A stretch of DNA of 64,000 bases from Aestuariivivens sediminicola (GTDB taxonomy: Bacteria > Bacteroidota > Bacteroidia > Flavobacteriales > Flavobacteriaceae): contig NZ_JAKMCM010000002.1 in the NCBI RefSeq assembly GCF_022662015.1, positions 186,001 to 250,000 on the forward strand. The letters run 5' to 3'. Below the pieces are notes generated by a model. That model was given only the letters and a program-made list of their open reading frames with translations. It was not told where the DNA came from and made no database searches. This document shows, piece by piece, positions 1-8,390 of this stretch (positions are counted from its first letter, which is position 1; every line of letters begins with the position of its first letter). The position numbers were made by a program, and so were the translations under genes.

Positions 1-1
1 G

Positions 2-337
2 GGTTGTTTTCTGGCCTGTGCAGGGTATCTTTTAATTTTATATAAGGAACTTGCAGTAGCCGTAATTGGTTTTGGAATTATTGGATCCGGTTTGTCAGTT
101 ATTATTCCGGAACTATTCAGAATGGCTGGAAAAGCAAAGGGCATCTCGGCTTCTGCTGCCATTTCATTTGTATCGGGCATGGGCTTCCTGGGATTTTTGT
201 TGGGGCCCATTGTGCTTGGATTTATTTCCAATGCCTTCAGTCTTGTAAAAAGTTTTTTAACCTTATTGGGACTCACGGTATTGGCGCTTATCGTTTCCTT
301 TGTGAAACTGAGATATGAAAAATTGAATAGGTCTTAG
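2..337 (+). CDS. MFS transporter, C-terminal fragment (5' end outside window)
   Basis: The reading frame is open from the first bases of the window to a TAG at 335-337, giving 111 residues of a C-terminus. It is strongly hydrophobic, with about three membrane segments separated by a short basic loop (ELFRMAGKAKGIS) and a charged tail (KLRYEKLNRS). That is the look of the last helices of a major facilitator superfamily permease. The genes that follow handle a sugar, so it may import the substrate; this is inference from position only. A weak hairpin follows the stop. The specific MFS subfamily cannot be told from this fragment. Confidence 0.7.
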   Translation, partial: GCFLACAGYLLILYKELAVAVIGFGIIGSGLSVIIPELFRMAGKAKGISASAAISFVSGMGFLGFLLGPIVLGFISNAFSLVKSFLTLLGLTVLALIVSFVKLRYEKLNRS

Positions 338-387
338 AGTATAGATCGTTGGAAATTCAATATAAAATGGTAGAATATTAAATAATG

Positions 388-412
388 AAAACCCCTGGAA
401 TTCCTGGTTTTT
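388..412 (+). terminator. possible weak terminator after the MFS gene
   Basis: AAAACC and GGTTTT arms (388-393 and 406-411) enclose a GGAATTCC core and run into a short T stretch. The stem is weak, but it lies 50 bases after the MFS stop and before the next operator-like site, where an operon boundary is expected. Confidence 0.4.
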
Positions 413-430
413 GTGGAATCATACATAGCT

Positions 431-444
431 CGAAATCGATTTCG
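431..444. promoter_or_regulatory. 14-bp perfect palindrome, candidate LacI-family operator
   Basis: CGAAATCGATTTCG is a perfect palindrome centred on CG. Operators of LacI/GalR regulators typically have this form, with A-rich and T-rich halves around a central CG. It lies about 110 bases before the first sugar kinase of the cluster, where such an operator would act. No lacI-type gene is in the window, so the regulator is inferred. Confidence 0.45.
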
Positions 445-554
445 GGAATTAAAAAAAGCTTTTTAAAACGATAAAGGAAAAAGAACGGATTGGAATTGTA
501 ACTTAGCTCAAGATCACCACGATTTCCTTAAAAAATAGATTTATTATTTTAAAT

Positions 555-1475
555 ACGATCGACATAATAAGTGTTGGAGAAGTCTTAATAGACTTTATTG
601 GGCATCAACAGGGTGTTCAAATAAACCATACCCGTGATTATCATAGATATTTGGGAGGATCACCGGCAAATGTTGCCATGAACATGGCACGATTGGGTTT
701 AAAACCGGTTTTAGTGTCTACAGTAGGCGATGACGGATTGGGTGAATATATTTTTCAACGGCTTTCCGAAGTGGGTGTCATAACAGATTACATCAAAAAA
801 ATTAGCGATAAACCAACGAGTGTCATATTTGTATCTCGAACGGATGGCACACCGGATTTTATCCCTTTTCGTAAGGCTGATCGCTGCATTTATGAAGATC
901 AGATAACGACGGAAATACTTAAAAAGACAAAAATTTTTCATACCACCTGTTTTGCCTTGAGTCGGGAACCGGCCCAATCTACAATTTTGAAAAAGGCAGA
1001 GGAAGCCTATGAGATGGGATGCAAATTGAGTATCGATGTCAATTACGCCAAAAAGTTATGGAAAAACCAGGAAGATGCGTTAAATGTCATCAAAGCCTAC
1101 TGTAAATTTAACCCCTTGGTTAAAATTAGCGAGGATGACATGCTCCGTTTTTTTGAGAAGAAACTGCCTCATGAGGAGATCTTCCAATTTTTTCATGACA
1201 ACGGTGTTGAAACCGTTTGCTTAACACTGGGAAGTAGTGGTGTTAAATTGTCCCAACATGGAAGCGAGATCATCCAGCTGCCTGCAAAGCGAATTGAAAA
1301 AGTCATGGATGCCACCGGAGCAGGAGATGCCTTTTGGTCCGGGTTCTTGTTTGCCTACATTAAAGAAAAACCAATTGAAGAGTGTCTGGACATCGCCTTA
1401 AAACTTGCGGCTTTAAAACTCCAAAATGTTGGCAGGCTTCCGGATAACATCGATGTATTATCAGAACTTTTATAG
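555..1475 (+). CDS. PfkB-family sugar kinase (probable fructokinase) with ACG at the start position
   Basis: Ribokinase/PfkB-family kinase, which would transfer phosphate from ATP to a sugar hydroxyl, probably fructose. The N-terminal strand IISVGEVLIDFIG, the sugar-binding loop GGSPANVAMNM and the C-terminal anion-hole motif DATGAGDAF are all present. The length of 306 residues from 555 is normal for the family. The frame is open back to a TAG at 504, but it holds no ATG, GTG or TTG before the TTG inside the GGSPAN region (651), which is far too late. Codon 555 is ACG exactly where family members start (then IDIISVGEV), so it is either a non-canonical start or an ATG changed to ACG. It lies 17 bases before the phosphorylase gene, apparently in one operon with it. 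Confidence 0.8.
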   Translation, partial: TIDIISVGEVLIDFIGHQQGVQINHTRDYHRYLGGSPANVAMNMARLGLKPVLVSTVGDDGLGEYIFQRLSEVGVITDYIKKISDKPTSVIFVSRTDGTPDFIPFRKADRCIYEDQITTEILKKTKIFHTTCFALSREPAQSTILKKAEEAYEMGCKLSIDVNYAKKLWKNQEDALNVIKAYCKFNPLVKISEDDMLRFFEKKLPHEEIFQFFHDNGVETVCLTLGSSGVKLSQHGSEIIQLPAKRIEKVMDATGAGDAFWSGFLFAYIKEKPIEECLDIALKLAALKLQNVGRLPDNIDVLSELL

Positions 1476-1492
1476 ACCTTTAACTGTAAACC

Positions 1493-3229
1493 ATGAATCA
1501 GGATTCGAGTAGCGTTTTAAATGGTGTCATGCTGAATGCATATCCCGACAGCATTGGGGAAAATTTGGGTGATACAGTTGCCCTCCTAGAGTTGCCTGAA
1601 TTTAAGGATGTATTTTCTTTGTTCTATATATTACCGACATTCTTTAATAGCGATTTGGACAGGGGGTTTTCAATAATTGATTACAATATTAATGAAGATC
1701 TGGTGTCTGAGGAGGATCTGAAAGCCTTAAATGCGCTGAATATAAAGTTGAAATTCGATATCGTCTTGAATCATCTCTCAGTGGCCTCACCACAATTTCA
1801 GGATGTATTGAAAAATGGAGAGCAATCACCATACAAAGACTTTTTTATCAACTGGAATACCTTCTGGCAGGGACATGGGGAAATGGATGCAAATGGCATC
1901 ATCATTCCCGAGGCCAAATATTTGGACAAATTGTTCATGAGGAAATCGGGTCTGCCAATTTTGAAGGTAGGGCTTCCTGATGGTTCTGAACAACCCTATT
2001 GGAATACCTTCTATCAAAAGATAGAATATCATAACATAGCTATCAATGACTTACAAAAAGTTGAGGGATTAACTTCAGATCAAGCCGAATTAATTTGCAA
2101 TAGGGTTAATTCGGCAATTGATAGCGGTGAGGATCTAAATGCGGTTAATTTCAATGGTCTTGAGGTTTATAAAGAACAGGTCCTTGCTATCGTCCATCAG
2201 AACAGGAGCTATTTAGGTCAAATGGATGTAAATGCCCGATCTTCATTGGTTTGGGATTTTTATGAAGAAACGCTTGAAAAATTAAAAGGATTTGGTTGCA
2301 GAATTCTGCGTTTGGATGCCTTTGCCTATTTACACAAGGAAATTGGGCAATCTAATTTTTTCAATACGCCGGGTACATGGCAATACCTGGAACGCATCAA
2401 ACAGATAGCGAGTAACAATGAATTGATGGTTTTGCCGGAAATACATGCCGAGTACGGATTGCATTTGCATGATGAGGTGGCCTCCAAAGGCTACCAGATA
2501 TACGATTTCTTTTTACCGGGTTTAATGATCCATACCCTGGAGACGGCCTCGAATACCGCCCTGTTGAAATGGGTAAGAGAACTTGTTTCGAAGGGTTATA
2601 AAACCGTAAACATGTTAGGTTGCCATGACGGCATCCCGGTGTTGGATCTCAAGGGAAAAGACCTGGCGGGCGAATATCGGGAAGGACTGCTCAGTGAAAC
2701 GGAAATTGAGCATATCATGCAGGTCATCCTGGAGCGCGGAGGACGAATTAAAAACCTCTACAGTGCATCGGGTAAAAAACTGTCCTATTACCAGATTAAC
2801 GCAACCTTTTTCAGTGCGTTGGGTGAGGTTCCTAAAAAATTAGTGCTGGCCAGGGCAATTCAATTGTTTATGCCGGGGATTCCACAGATTTGGTATTTGG
2901 ATCTATTTGCAGGGAAGAATGATTACGCTGCAGCCGATAAAGCAGGAAGTGGAGGGCATAAGGAAATTAACAGGACCAATCTCAGTATGGATGCCATTAG
3001 AAAGGCCCTTAAGGAGGAGGTTGTCCAAAGTCAGCTTCATATGATGCGATTGAGAAACACATCCAAAGCCTTTAATGGGTCACTGCATATTGAGAGTTCC
3101 ACTGAAGATAAGCTGGACTTGAAGTGGTCGTTCCATGATGATTTTGCCCGATTACAGGCCGACCTGAAAAATTTCGACTTCATCATAACCTTCACGGATT
3201 CAGGATCCGTCGAGACCATGACATTTTAA
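1493..3229 (+). CDS. GH13 subfamily 18 glycoside phosphorylase (sucrose phosphorylase-like)
   Basis: Retaining alpha-glucoside phosphorylase of the GH13_18 type, which cleaves a glucoside with phosphate to give alpha-glucose 1-phosphate. Visible motifs are FSIIDYNI near residue 63, RLDAFAY with the likely nucleophile D275, LPEIHAEY with the likely acid/base E316, and GCHDG with H378 and D379. The late segment GHKEINRTNL corresponds to the substrate-loop region of sucrose phosphorylases. At 578 residues it is longer than classical sucrose phosphorylase (about 490-505) and nearer to glucosylglycerate phosphorylases (about 555). The acceptor sugar is therefore open: sucrose, sucrose 6F-phosphate, glucosylglycerol and glucosylglycerate are all known in this subfamily. 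Two flanking PfkB kinases favour a fructose-releasing substrate. There is no signal peptide, so it is cytoplasmic. Confidence 0.8.
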   Translation: MNQDSSSVLNGVMLNAYPDSIGENLGDTVALLELPEFKDVFSLFYILPTFFNSDLDRGFSIIDYNINEDLVSEEDLKALNALNIKLKFDIVLNHLSVASPQFQDVLKNGEQSPYKDFFINWNTFWQGHGEMDANGIIIPEAKYLDKLFMRKSGLPILKVGLPDGSEQPYWNTFYQKIEYHNIAINDLQKVEGLTSDQAELICNRVNSAIDSGEDLNAVNFNGLEVYKEQVLAIVHQNRSYLGQMDVNARSSLVWDFYEETLEKLKGFGCRILRLDAFAYLHKEIGQSNFFNTPGTWQYLERIKQIASNNELMVLPEIHAEYGLHLHDEVASKGYQIYDFFLPGLMIHTLETASNTALLKWVRELVSKGYKTVNMLGCHDGIPVLDLKGKDLAGEYREGLLSETEIEHIMQVILERGGRIKNLYSASGKKLSYYQINATFFSALGEVPKKLVLARAIQLFMPGIPQIWYLDLFAGKNDYAAADKAGSGGHKEINRTNLSMDAIRKALKEEVVQSQLHMMRLRNTSKAFNGSLHIESSTEDKLDLKWSFHDDFARLQADLKNFDFIITFTDSGSVETMTF

Positions 3230-3256
3230 ATTTCGAATTAAGAATTTAAACCCCAT

Positions 3257-3286
3257 TTGCTATGTTGGTAGTTTGTTTTAACTTTA
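3257..3286 (+). promoter_or_regulatory. possible promoter for the second PfkB kinase, near-leaderless
   Basis: TTG at 3257-3259 is followed after 19 bases by TAACTTTA, one mismatch from TAnnTTTG. The expected transcription start falls almost on the ATG at 3291, implying a nearly leaderless mRNA. It could allow transcription of this kinase apart from the upstream phosphorylase. Confidence 0.4.
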
Positions 3287-3290
3287 GAAC

Positions 3291-4175
3291 ATGGTAAATA
3301 TAGTTTGTTTTGGAGAAGTTCTCTTCGATGTTTTTTCAACCCGCAAAAAAATAGGAGGAGCACCATTGAACGTGGCGAACCGCTTGACGTCATTTGGTAA
3401 TCAGGTCGCAATGATCAGTGCCATCGGCCGTGATCATTTAGGTGAGGAGCTATTGGCTTATTTAAAGGCCCAGGACATAAATGTGAATGGTGTTCAGGTA
3501 ACAGATGATTATAAAACGGGTATGGTGAATGTCACGCTGAATGCCAAGGGATCGGCTTCCTATGACATCATGTTCCCGCGGGCATGGGATAAAATTCAGT
3601 TCACCCAGGATATTCGGGCTCAGGTTGAAAAGGCAGATGCCTTTGTCTTTGGAAGTTTAGTTGCCCGAGACAATACCTCTCGACAAACCCTTTACAGTTT
3701 ATTGGATAGTGCTAAATTTAAAATTTTCGATTTAAATCTCAGACCACCTTATTATACTCTGGAGGTATTAGACCATCTGATGCGTCGTGCCGATTTTATT
3801 AAATTCAATGATGATGAGCTTTATGAAGTTAGCCATGCCCTCGGATCAAAATTCAATTCCCTGGAGCAAAATCTGTGGTTCATCGCCGAAAAAACAAAAA
3901 CAGATCAAATATGTGTAACCAAAGGGGCTCATGGAGCCGTTTTATTATACAACAACACCTTGTACTATAACAGCGGCTTTCTGGTACAGGTCAAGGATAC
4001 CGTTGGGGCCGGCGATTCTTTTTTGGGTGCATTGACCAGTGAGTTGTTAAACGACGTAAAGCCCCAGAAGGCTTTAGACTTTGCCTGTGCGGTCGGAGCA
4101 CTGGTAGCACGTAGTGAGGGAGCGAATCCAAAAATAGAACGCGCTGAGGTAGAGGCTTTTTTACATCCCAGATAG
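3291..4175 (+). CDS. PfkB-family carbohydrate kinase (fructokinase-like)
   Basis: A second ribokinase-family kinase of 294 residues with the early strand IVCFGEVLFDVF, the sugar loop GGAPLNVANRL and the catalytic signature DTVGAGDSFLGAL, in which the Asp acts as base. The fold and length match bacterial fructokinases, so fructose plus ATP to fructose 6-phosphate is the best guess. It differs widely from the kinase at 555-1475, so the two are not a recent duplication and may have different substrates or regulation. It follows the GH13_18 phosphorylase after 61 bases on the same strand, consistent with use of the fructose moiety. Start chosen at the first ATG, 14 residues before GGAP. Confidence 0.85.
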   Translation: MVNIVCFGEVLFDVFSTRKKIGGAPLNVANRLTSFGNQVAMISAIGRDHLGEELLAYLKAQDINVNGVQVTDDYKTGMVNVTLNAKGSASYDIMFPRAWDKIQFTQDIRAQVEKADAFVFGSLVARDNTSRQTLYSLLDSAKFKIFDLNLRPPYYTLEVLDHLMRRADFIKFNDDELYEVSHALGSKFNSLEQNLWFIAEKTKTDQICVTKGAHGAVLLYNNTLYYNSGFLVQVKDTVGAGDSFLGALTSELLNDVKPQKALDFACAVGALVARSEGANPKIERAEVEAFLHPR

Positions 4176-4259
4176 GATTTAAATGAATTCAACATGCAAA
4201 CCATGGCACAATCTAAATGGATTTGATTTAGGCTCGGAACAGATCAAATTATCTGACTT

Positions 4260-5216
4260 ATGAAATCTGGAAAACTAGTGAACCTGACAATACAACTTTC
4301 AAGAGCGACTGTACTGTGCCGTTTAAAGCAGTATAACATTCTGATATTCATTTCCTTTGCAGTTGTCATAAATTCATGCACATCCGAAAGATCAAAAGCA
4401 ATAGATGTGTTCCTTATTGGGGGGCAGTCCAATGCCACAGGCCAGGGGTATATGAAAAATATACCGACATCGTTTAAAATTGACACGACGGTTTTGTTTT
4501 ACTATTCAAAATGGCTTGGTGGCCATGGACAGCCTATGGCTTGGCAACCATTATGTCAGGCCTCGGAAACACCAGATAAATTTGGAGTGGAATTAAGTTT
4601 GGGGTCCAGACTTCAGCAACTTTATCCAGATCGTAAATGTGCCATTATAAAGCACGCTTTATCGGGGTCCAATTTATACGAGCAATGGCATCCGGGTAAG
4701 AACAACCAGGATACCCTCCATTTTGGAGAGGAATACAAGAAGTTCATTCATACCGTACAGCGTGGCATTGAAGAACTGAAGAACCAAGGATACCAGCCAA
4801 CCATCAGGGCCATGTTTTGGCAGCAAGGAGAAGCTGACGCCCGCGATATTGCAGGAATAGAAAATGCCACGCATTATGGCAGCAGATTAAAGCGCTTTAT
4901 ACAACGGGTCCGAGAGCAGCTGGAAGTCGAGAACATGCTGTTCATTTACGGTTATGTCATACCTGAACCACTTCCAAGATTCACGGGTCGGGAAGAGGTT
5001 AGGCATGCACAGAAGATGGTCGATCAAAATTCCGGAGATGTGCTGTCGGTAAATCGGGCATTTGTGGTACATACGGATGATCTGCCCCTGAGACGTGATG
5101 AACCTGACTCACCTTTACCCAACGATGTGGTGCATTTCAATACCCTGGGTATTTTAGAACTGGGAGAGCGGTTTGCACTGAGATACCATCGGGAGATTAG
5201 GAATGATTTTGAATAG
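4260..5216 (+). CDS. SASA-domain (sialate O-acetylesterase-like) lipoprotein
   Basis: SGNH-type carbohydrate esterase of the SASA group. After a hydrophobic segment (YNILIFISFAVV) and a lipobox-like NSC, the protein shows FLIGGQSNATGQG with the probable catalytic Ser in GQSN, then MFWQQGEADA, and near the C-terminus VVHFNTLGI with the catalytic His. It probably removes acetyl or other acyl groups from sugars outside the inner membrane. The first ATG gives an unusually long polar N-region (about 25 residues) before the signal helix, so the true start could be a later non-ATG codon. It follows the sugar-kinase cluster on the same strand with an 84-base gap. Its link to that cluster is positional. 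Confidence 0.72.
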   Translation: MKSGKLVNLTIQLSRATVLCRLKQYNILIFISFAVVINSCTSERSKAIDVFLIGGQSNATGQGYMKNIPTSFKIDTTVLFYYSKWLGGHGQPMAWQPLCQASETPDKFGVELSLGSRLQQLYPDRKCAIIKHALSGSNLYEQWHPGKNNQDTLHFGEEYKKFIHTVQRGIEELKNQGYQPTIRAMFWQQGEADARDIAGIENATHYGSRLKRFIQRVREQLEVENMLFIYGYVIPEPLPRFTGREEVRHAQKMVDQNSGDVLSVNRAFVVHTDDLPLRRDEPDSPLPNDVVHFNTLGILELGERFALRYHREIRNDFE

Positions 5217-5291
5217 AGGGAACAGGTTAATGGATGCTCTAATGCGCATGTCAAATTTTAGGTCGAATCAACTTTTTCTTAATACTATCAT

Positions 5292-5299
5292 TATATTTG
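5292..5299 (+). promoter_or_regulatory. candidate -7 box upstream of maeB
   Basis: TATATTTG matches TAnnTTTG in the 236-base gap before maeB. No clear TTG lies 19 bases upstream, and it would leave a 5' UTR of about 145 bases, so support is moderate. Confidence 0.35.
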
Positions 5300-5452
5300 T
5301 GGGTTTAAGAGGAGTGATGAATAGGAACAGAATTACTAAAAACGAAATTAGTGCATAACGAAAGTTTCTTTCTTTTCCTGTACATTTAAAATACCATGGC
5401 AATTCATAGGACTATGAATCAGGCAAAAACAAACAAACTAACTTAATTTATT

Positions 5453-7753
5453 ATGAGCGAAGAAAGTAAAAGAAGGGAGGCCCTAATATATCATGCCAAA
5501 CCAACCCCCGGTAAAATTAAGGTAGTTCCTACTAAAAAATATGCAAGCCAAAGAGATTTGTCTCTGGCGTATTCACCTGGTGTGGCAGAACCCTGTTTAG
5601 AAATTGAGAAGGATACCGATAAGGCCTACAAATATACAGCCAAAGGAAATTTGGTTGCGGTCATATCTAATGGAACGGCCGTATTGGGTTTAGGAAATAT
5701 AGGTCCGGAAGCGTCCAAGCCGGTAATGGAGGGTAAAGGTTTGCTCTTTAAGATTTTTGCCGATATAGATGTTTTCGATATTGAGGTTGATACCGAGAAT
5801 ATTGATGAATTCATTCAAACCGTTAAAAATATTGCCCCCACCTTTGGAGGAATCAACCTAGAGGATATAAAGGCCCCGGAAGCCTTCGAAATTGAGAGAC
5901 GCTTAAAGGAGGAGTTAGACATTCCGGTAATGCATGACGACCAACATGGTACAGCGATCATTTCGGCAGCCGCCTTATTGAATGCGGTAGAATTGGCGCA
6001 TAAAAAGTTGGAAAAGGTAAAAATTGTTATTAGTGGTGCCGGTGCGGCTGCCATATCCTGTTCACGTTTATACCAGGCCTGCGGAGCCAAACGGGAAAAT
6101 ATGGTGATGCTGGACAGTAAGGGTGTTATTCGAAAAGACAGGGAGAATCTGTCGGCCGAAAAAGCGGAGTTTGCAACCCATAGAAAAATAGATACACTCG
6201 AGGAGGCCATGAAGGGTGCTGATGTGTTCATTGGCTTGTCGATGGCAAATATCGTGTCGCCCGAGATGCTGCTTTCCATGGCGAAGAATCCCATTGTATT
6301 TGCTATGGCCAACCCCGATCCGGAAATAAAATACAAGACTGCGGTAGAAACGCGTAAGGATATTATAATGGCAACGGGTCGAAGCGATCATCCCAATCAG
6401 GTGAATAATGTCTTGGGCTTTCCATTCATTTTCAGGGGCGCCTTAGATGTCAGGGCAACCAAAATTAATGAGGCCATGAAAATGGCCGCAGTAAAGGCCT
6501 TGGCAAAATTAGCAAAGGAACCTGTCCCTGAGCAGGTTAATATTGCCTATGGCGAGACCCGACTTGCTTTTGGCCGTGATTATATCATTCCGAAGCCCTT
6601 TGACCCCCGGTTAATTGCAGAGGTTCCGCCTGCAGTAGCAAAAGCTGCTATTGAGAGTGGTGTGGCGAAAAAATCAATTACGGATTGGGAAAAATACAAA
6701 GACGGGTTATTGGAACGTTTGGGATCGGATAATAAATTGGTTCGACTCATCTTAAATCGGGCAAAACTGGCTCCCAAAAGAATCGTTTTTGCTGAAGCCG
6801 ATCAATTAAATGTGCTGAAGGCCGCACAAATTGTATATGAGGATGGCATCGCCCTCCCTATTTTACTGGGTCGTAAGGAGACCATTAAGGCCTTGATGAA
6901 AGAGATTGAGTTCGATGCCGATGAGGTCCCCATTATCGATCCGAAGACAGAGGAGGAGAATCCACGGAAGGACAGGTATGCCAAAGTATACTGGGAACAG
7001 CGTAAACGCAGAGGAGTCACCTATTATTCGGCCCAGCGCTTAATGAGAGAACGCAACTATTTTGCGGCCATGATGGTGAATGCAGGTGATGCCGACGGCC
7101 TTATTTCAGGGTATTCCCGAAGTTATCCAAGTGTTGTTAAACCGATGATGGAATTGATTGGTAAAGCCCATGGTGCAACACGTATAGCAACAACTAATGT
7201 GATGATGACCAAAAGAGGCCCCCTGTTTTTAAGCGATACCTCTATAAATATCGACCCCACTTCAAAGGATTTGACCAAAATAGCCCATATGACCTCTCAG
7301 GTCATTAAAATGTTTGGAATGAATCCGGTAATGGCCATGATTTCCTATTCCAATTTTGGGTCATCAGAACATGACAGGGCCTCAAAAGTTCGCGATGCGG
7401 TTGCCTATTTGCACCGACATTATCCAAACCTGGATGTCGATGGGGAATTGCAAACGGATTTCGCTTTGAATGATGATATGCTTCGTGAAAAATTTCCATT
7501 TTCAAAATTGGTAGGTAAAAAGGTGAATGCCTTAATTTTTCCCAATTTGGATTCGGCAAACATTACCTATAAGTTGCTAAAGGAATTAAACGAAGCAGAT
7601 TCCATAGGACCCATTATGATGGGAATGCGAAAGCCGGTACATATCCTTCAACTCGGAGCAAGTGTCGATGAAATTGTCAACATGACTGCCATAGCGGTTA
7701 TAGATGCTCAGTATAAAGAAAAGTGGGAACAAGAAAACGCTGAGGTAAAATAG
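5453..7753 (+). CDS. maeB: NADP-dependent malic enzyme with phosphotransacetylase-like C-terminal domain
   Basis: Oxidative decarboxylation of malate to pyruvate with reduction of NADP. The 766-residue length is that of MaeB proteins, which fuse a malic enzyme (about residues 1-425) to a phosphate acetyl/butyryl-transferase-like domain (about 430-760). Malic-enzyme motifs include [41 protein letters not shown] and the nucleotide loop [11 protein letters not shown]. The C-terminal part shows RIVFAEAD and SYSNFGSS, typical of PTA-like domains, which in MaeB are thought to be regulatory rather than catalytic. It precedes ruvA by 49 bases. The order maeB-ruvA-sprA is common in Flavobacteriia. Confidence 0.95.
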   Translation: MSEESKRREALIYHAKPTPGKIKVVPTKKYASQRDLSLAYSPGVAEPCLEIEKDTDKAYKYTAKGNLVAVISNGTAVLGLGNIGPEASKPVMEGKGLLFKIFADIDVFDIEVDTENIDEFIQTVKNIAPTFGGINLEDIKAPEAFEIERRLKEELDIPVMHDDQHGTAIISAAALLNAVELAHKKLEKVKIVISGAGAAAISCSRLYQACGAKRENMVMLDSKGVIRKDRENLSAEKAEFATHRKIDTLEEAMKGADVFIGLSMANIVSPEMLLSMAKNPIVFAMANPDPEIKYKTAVETRKDIIMATGRSDHPNQVNNVLGFPFIFRGALDVRATKINEAMKMAAVKALAKLAKEPVPEQVNIAYGETRLAFGRDYIIPKPFDPRLIAEVPPAVAKAAIESGVAKKSITDWEKYKDGLLERLGSDNKLVRLILNRAKLAPKRIVFAEADQLNVLKAAQIVYEDGIALPILLGRKETIKALMKEIEFDADEVPIIDPKTEEENPRKDRYAKVYWEQRKRRGVTYYSAQRLMRERNYFAAMMVNAGDADGLISGYSRSYPSVVKPMMELIGKAHGATRIATTNVMMTKRGPLFLSDTSINIDPTSKDLTKIAHMTSQVIKMFGMNPVMAMISYSNFGSSEHDRASKVRDAVAYLHRHYPNLDVDGELQTDFALNDDMLREKFPFSKLVGKKVNALIFPNLDSANITYKLLKELNEADSIGPIMMGMRKPVHILQLGASVDEIVNMTAIAVIDAQYKEKWEQENAEVK

Positions 7754-7802
7754 CCTTTTTGTTAATTATTTTATTACATTTGATTGGTTAACGAGGGGTT
7801 TA

Positions 7803-8384
7803 ATGATAACACATATCCAAGGAAAACTTACCGAAAAAAATCCAACCCATGTTGTTATAGACTGTAACGGTGTCGGCTATATGCTCAACATCTCCCTTCA
7901 TACCTATTCCCAGATCCCGAACGAGGAAAATCTGAAATTATTCACGCATTTACAGGTAAAGGAGGATGCTCATACGCTTTATGGGTTCTCATCCGTAGCA
8001 GAGCGTGAGATATTTCGGCTTTTAATTTCAGTCAGCGGTATTGGTCCGAATATTGCGCGTACCATGCTCTCGTCTCTAACTCCAAAACAGGTGAGGGAAG
8101 CCATTGCGGTTAATGATGTGGCACTGATACAATCCATCAAGGGCATAGGTGCCAAAACAGCACAACGTGTTATTTTAGATTTGAAAGATAAAATATTAAA
8201 GATTTACGATATTGATGAAGTTTCAATACCCCAAGACAATACCAATAAAAATGAAGCGTTATCTGCATTAGAGGTCCTTGGTTTTGCGAAAAAACAAGCA
8301 GAACGTATCGTGGATAAAATTGTAAAGATCACCCCGGATGCCAATGTCGAAACGATAATAAAAGAAGCCTTAAAAAATTTATAA
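7803..8384 (+). CDS. ruvA: Holliday junction branch migration protein RuvA
   Basis: DNA-binding subunit that targets the RuvB motor to Holliday junctions. The N-terminal OB-fold begins MITHIQGKLTEKNPTHVVID, and the two helix-hairpin-helix motifs appear as ISVSGIGPNIAR and QSIKGIGAKTAQRVILDL. The C-terminal RuvB-contacting domain (ALEVLGFAKKQAERIVDKI) is intact. The length of 193 residues is normal. It is followed by sprA after only 6 bases, so the two are almost certainly cotranscribed although functionally unrelated. The stop codon lies next to the TTG start of sprA. Confidence 0.96.
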   Translation: MITHIQGKLTEKNPTHVVIDCNGVGYMLNISLHTYSQIPNEENLKLFTHLQVKEDAHTLYGFSSVAEREIFRLLISVSGIGPNIARTMLSSLTPKQVREAIAVNDVALIQSIKGIGAKTAQRVILDLKDKILKIYDIDEVSIPQDNTNKNEALSALEVLGFAKKQAERIVDKIVKITPDANVETIIKEALKNL

Positions 8385-8390
8385 CAGATT

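Noticed and set aside
5815-6336. 173-codon frame on the minus strand opposite maeB
   Set aside because: Antisense shadow of a strongly conserved gene; no independent support.
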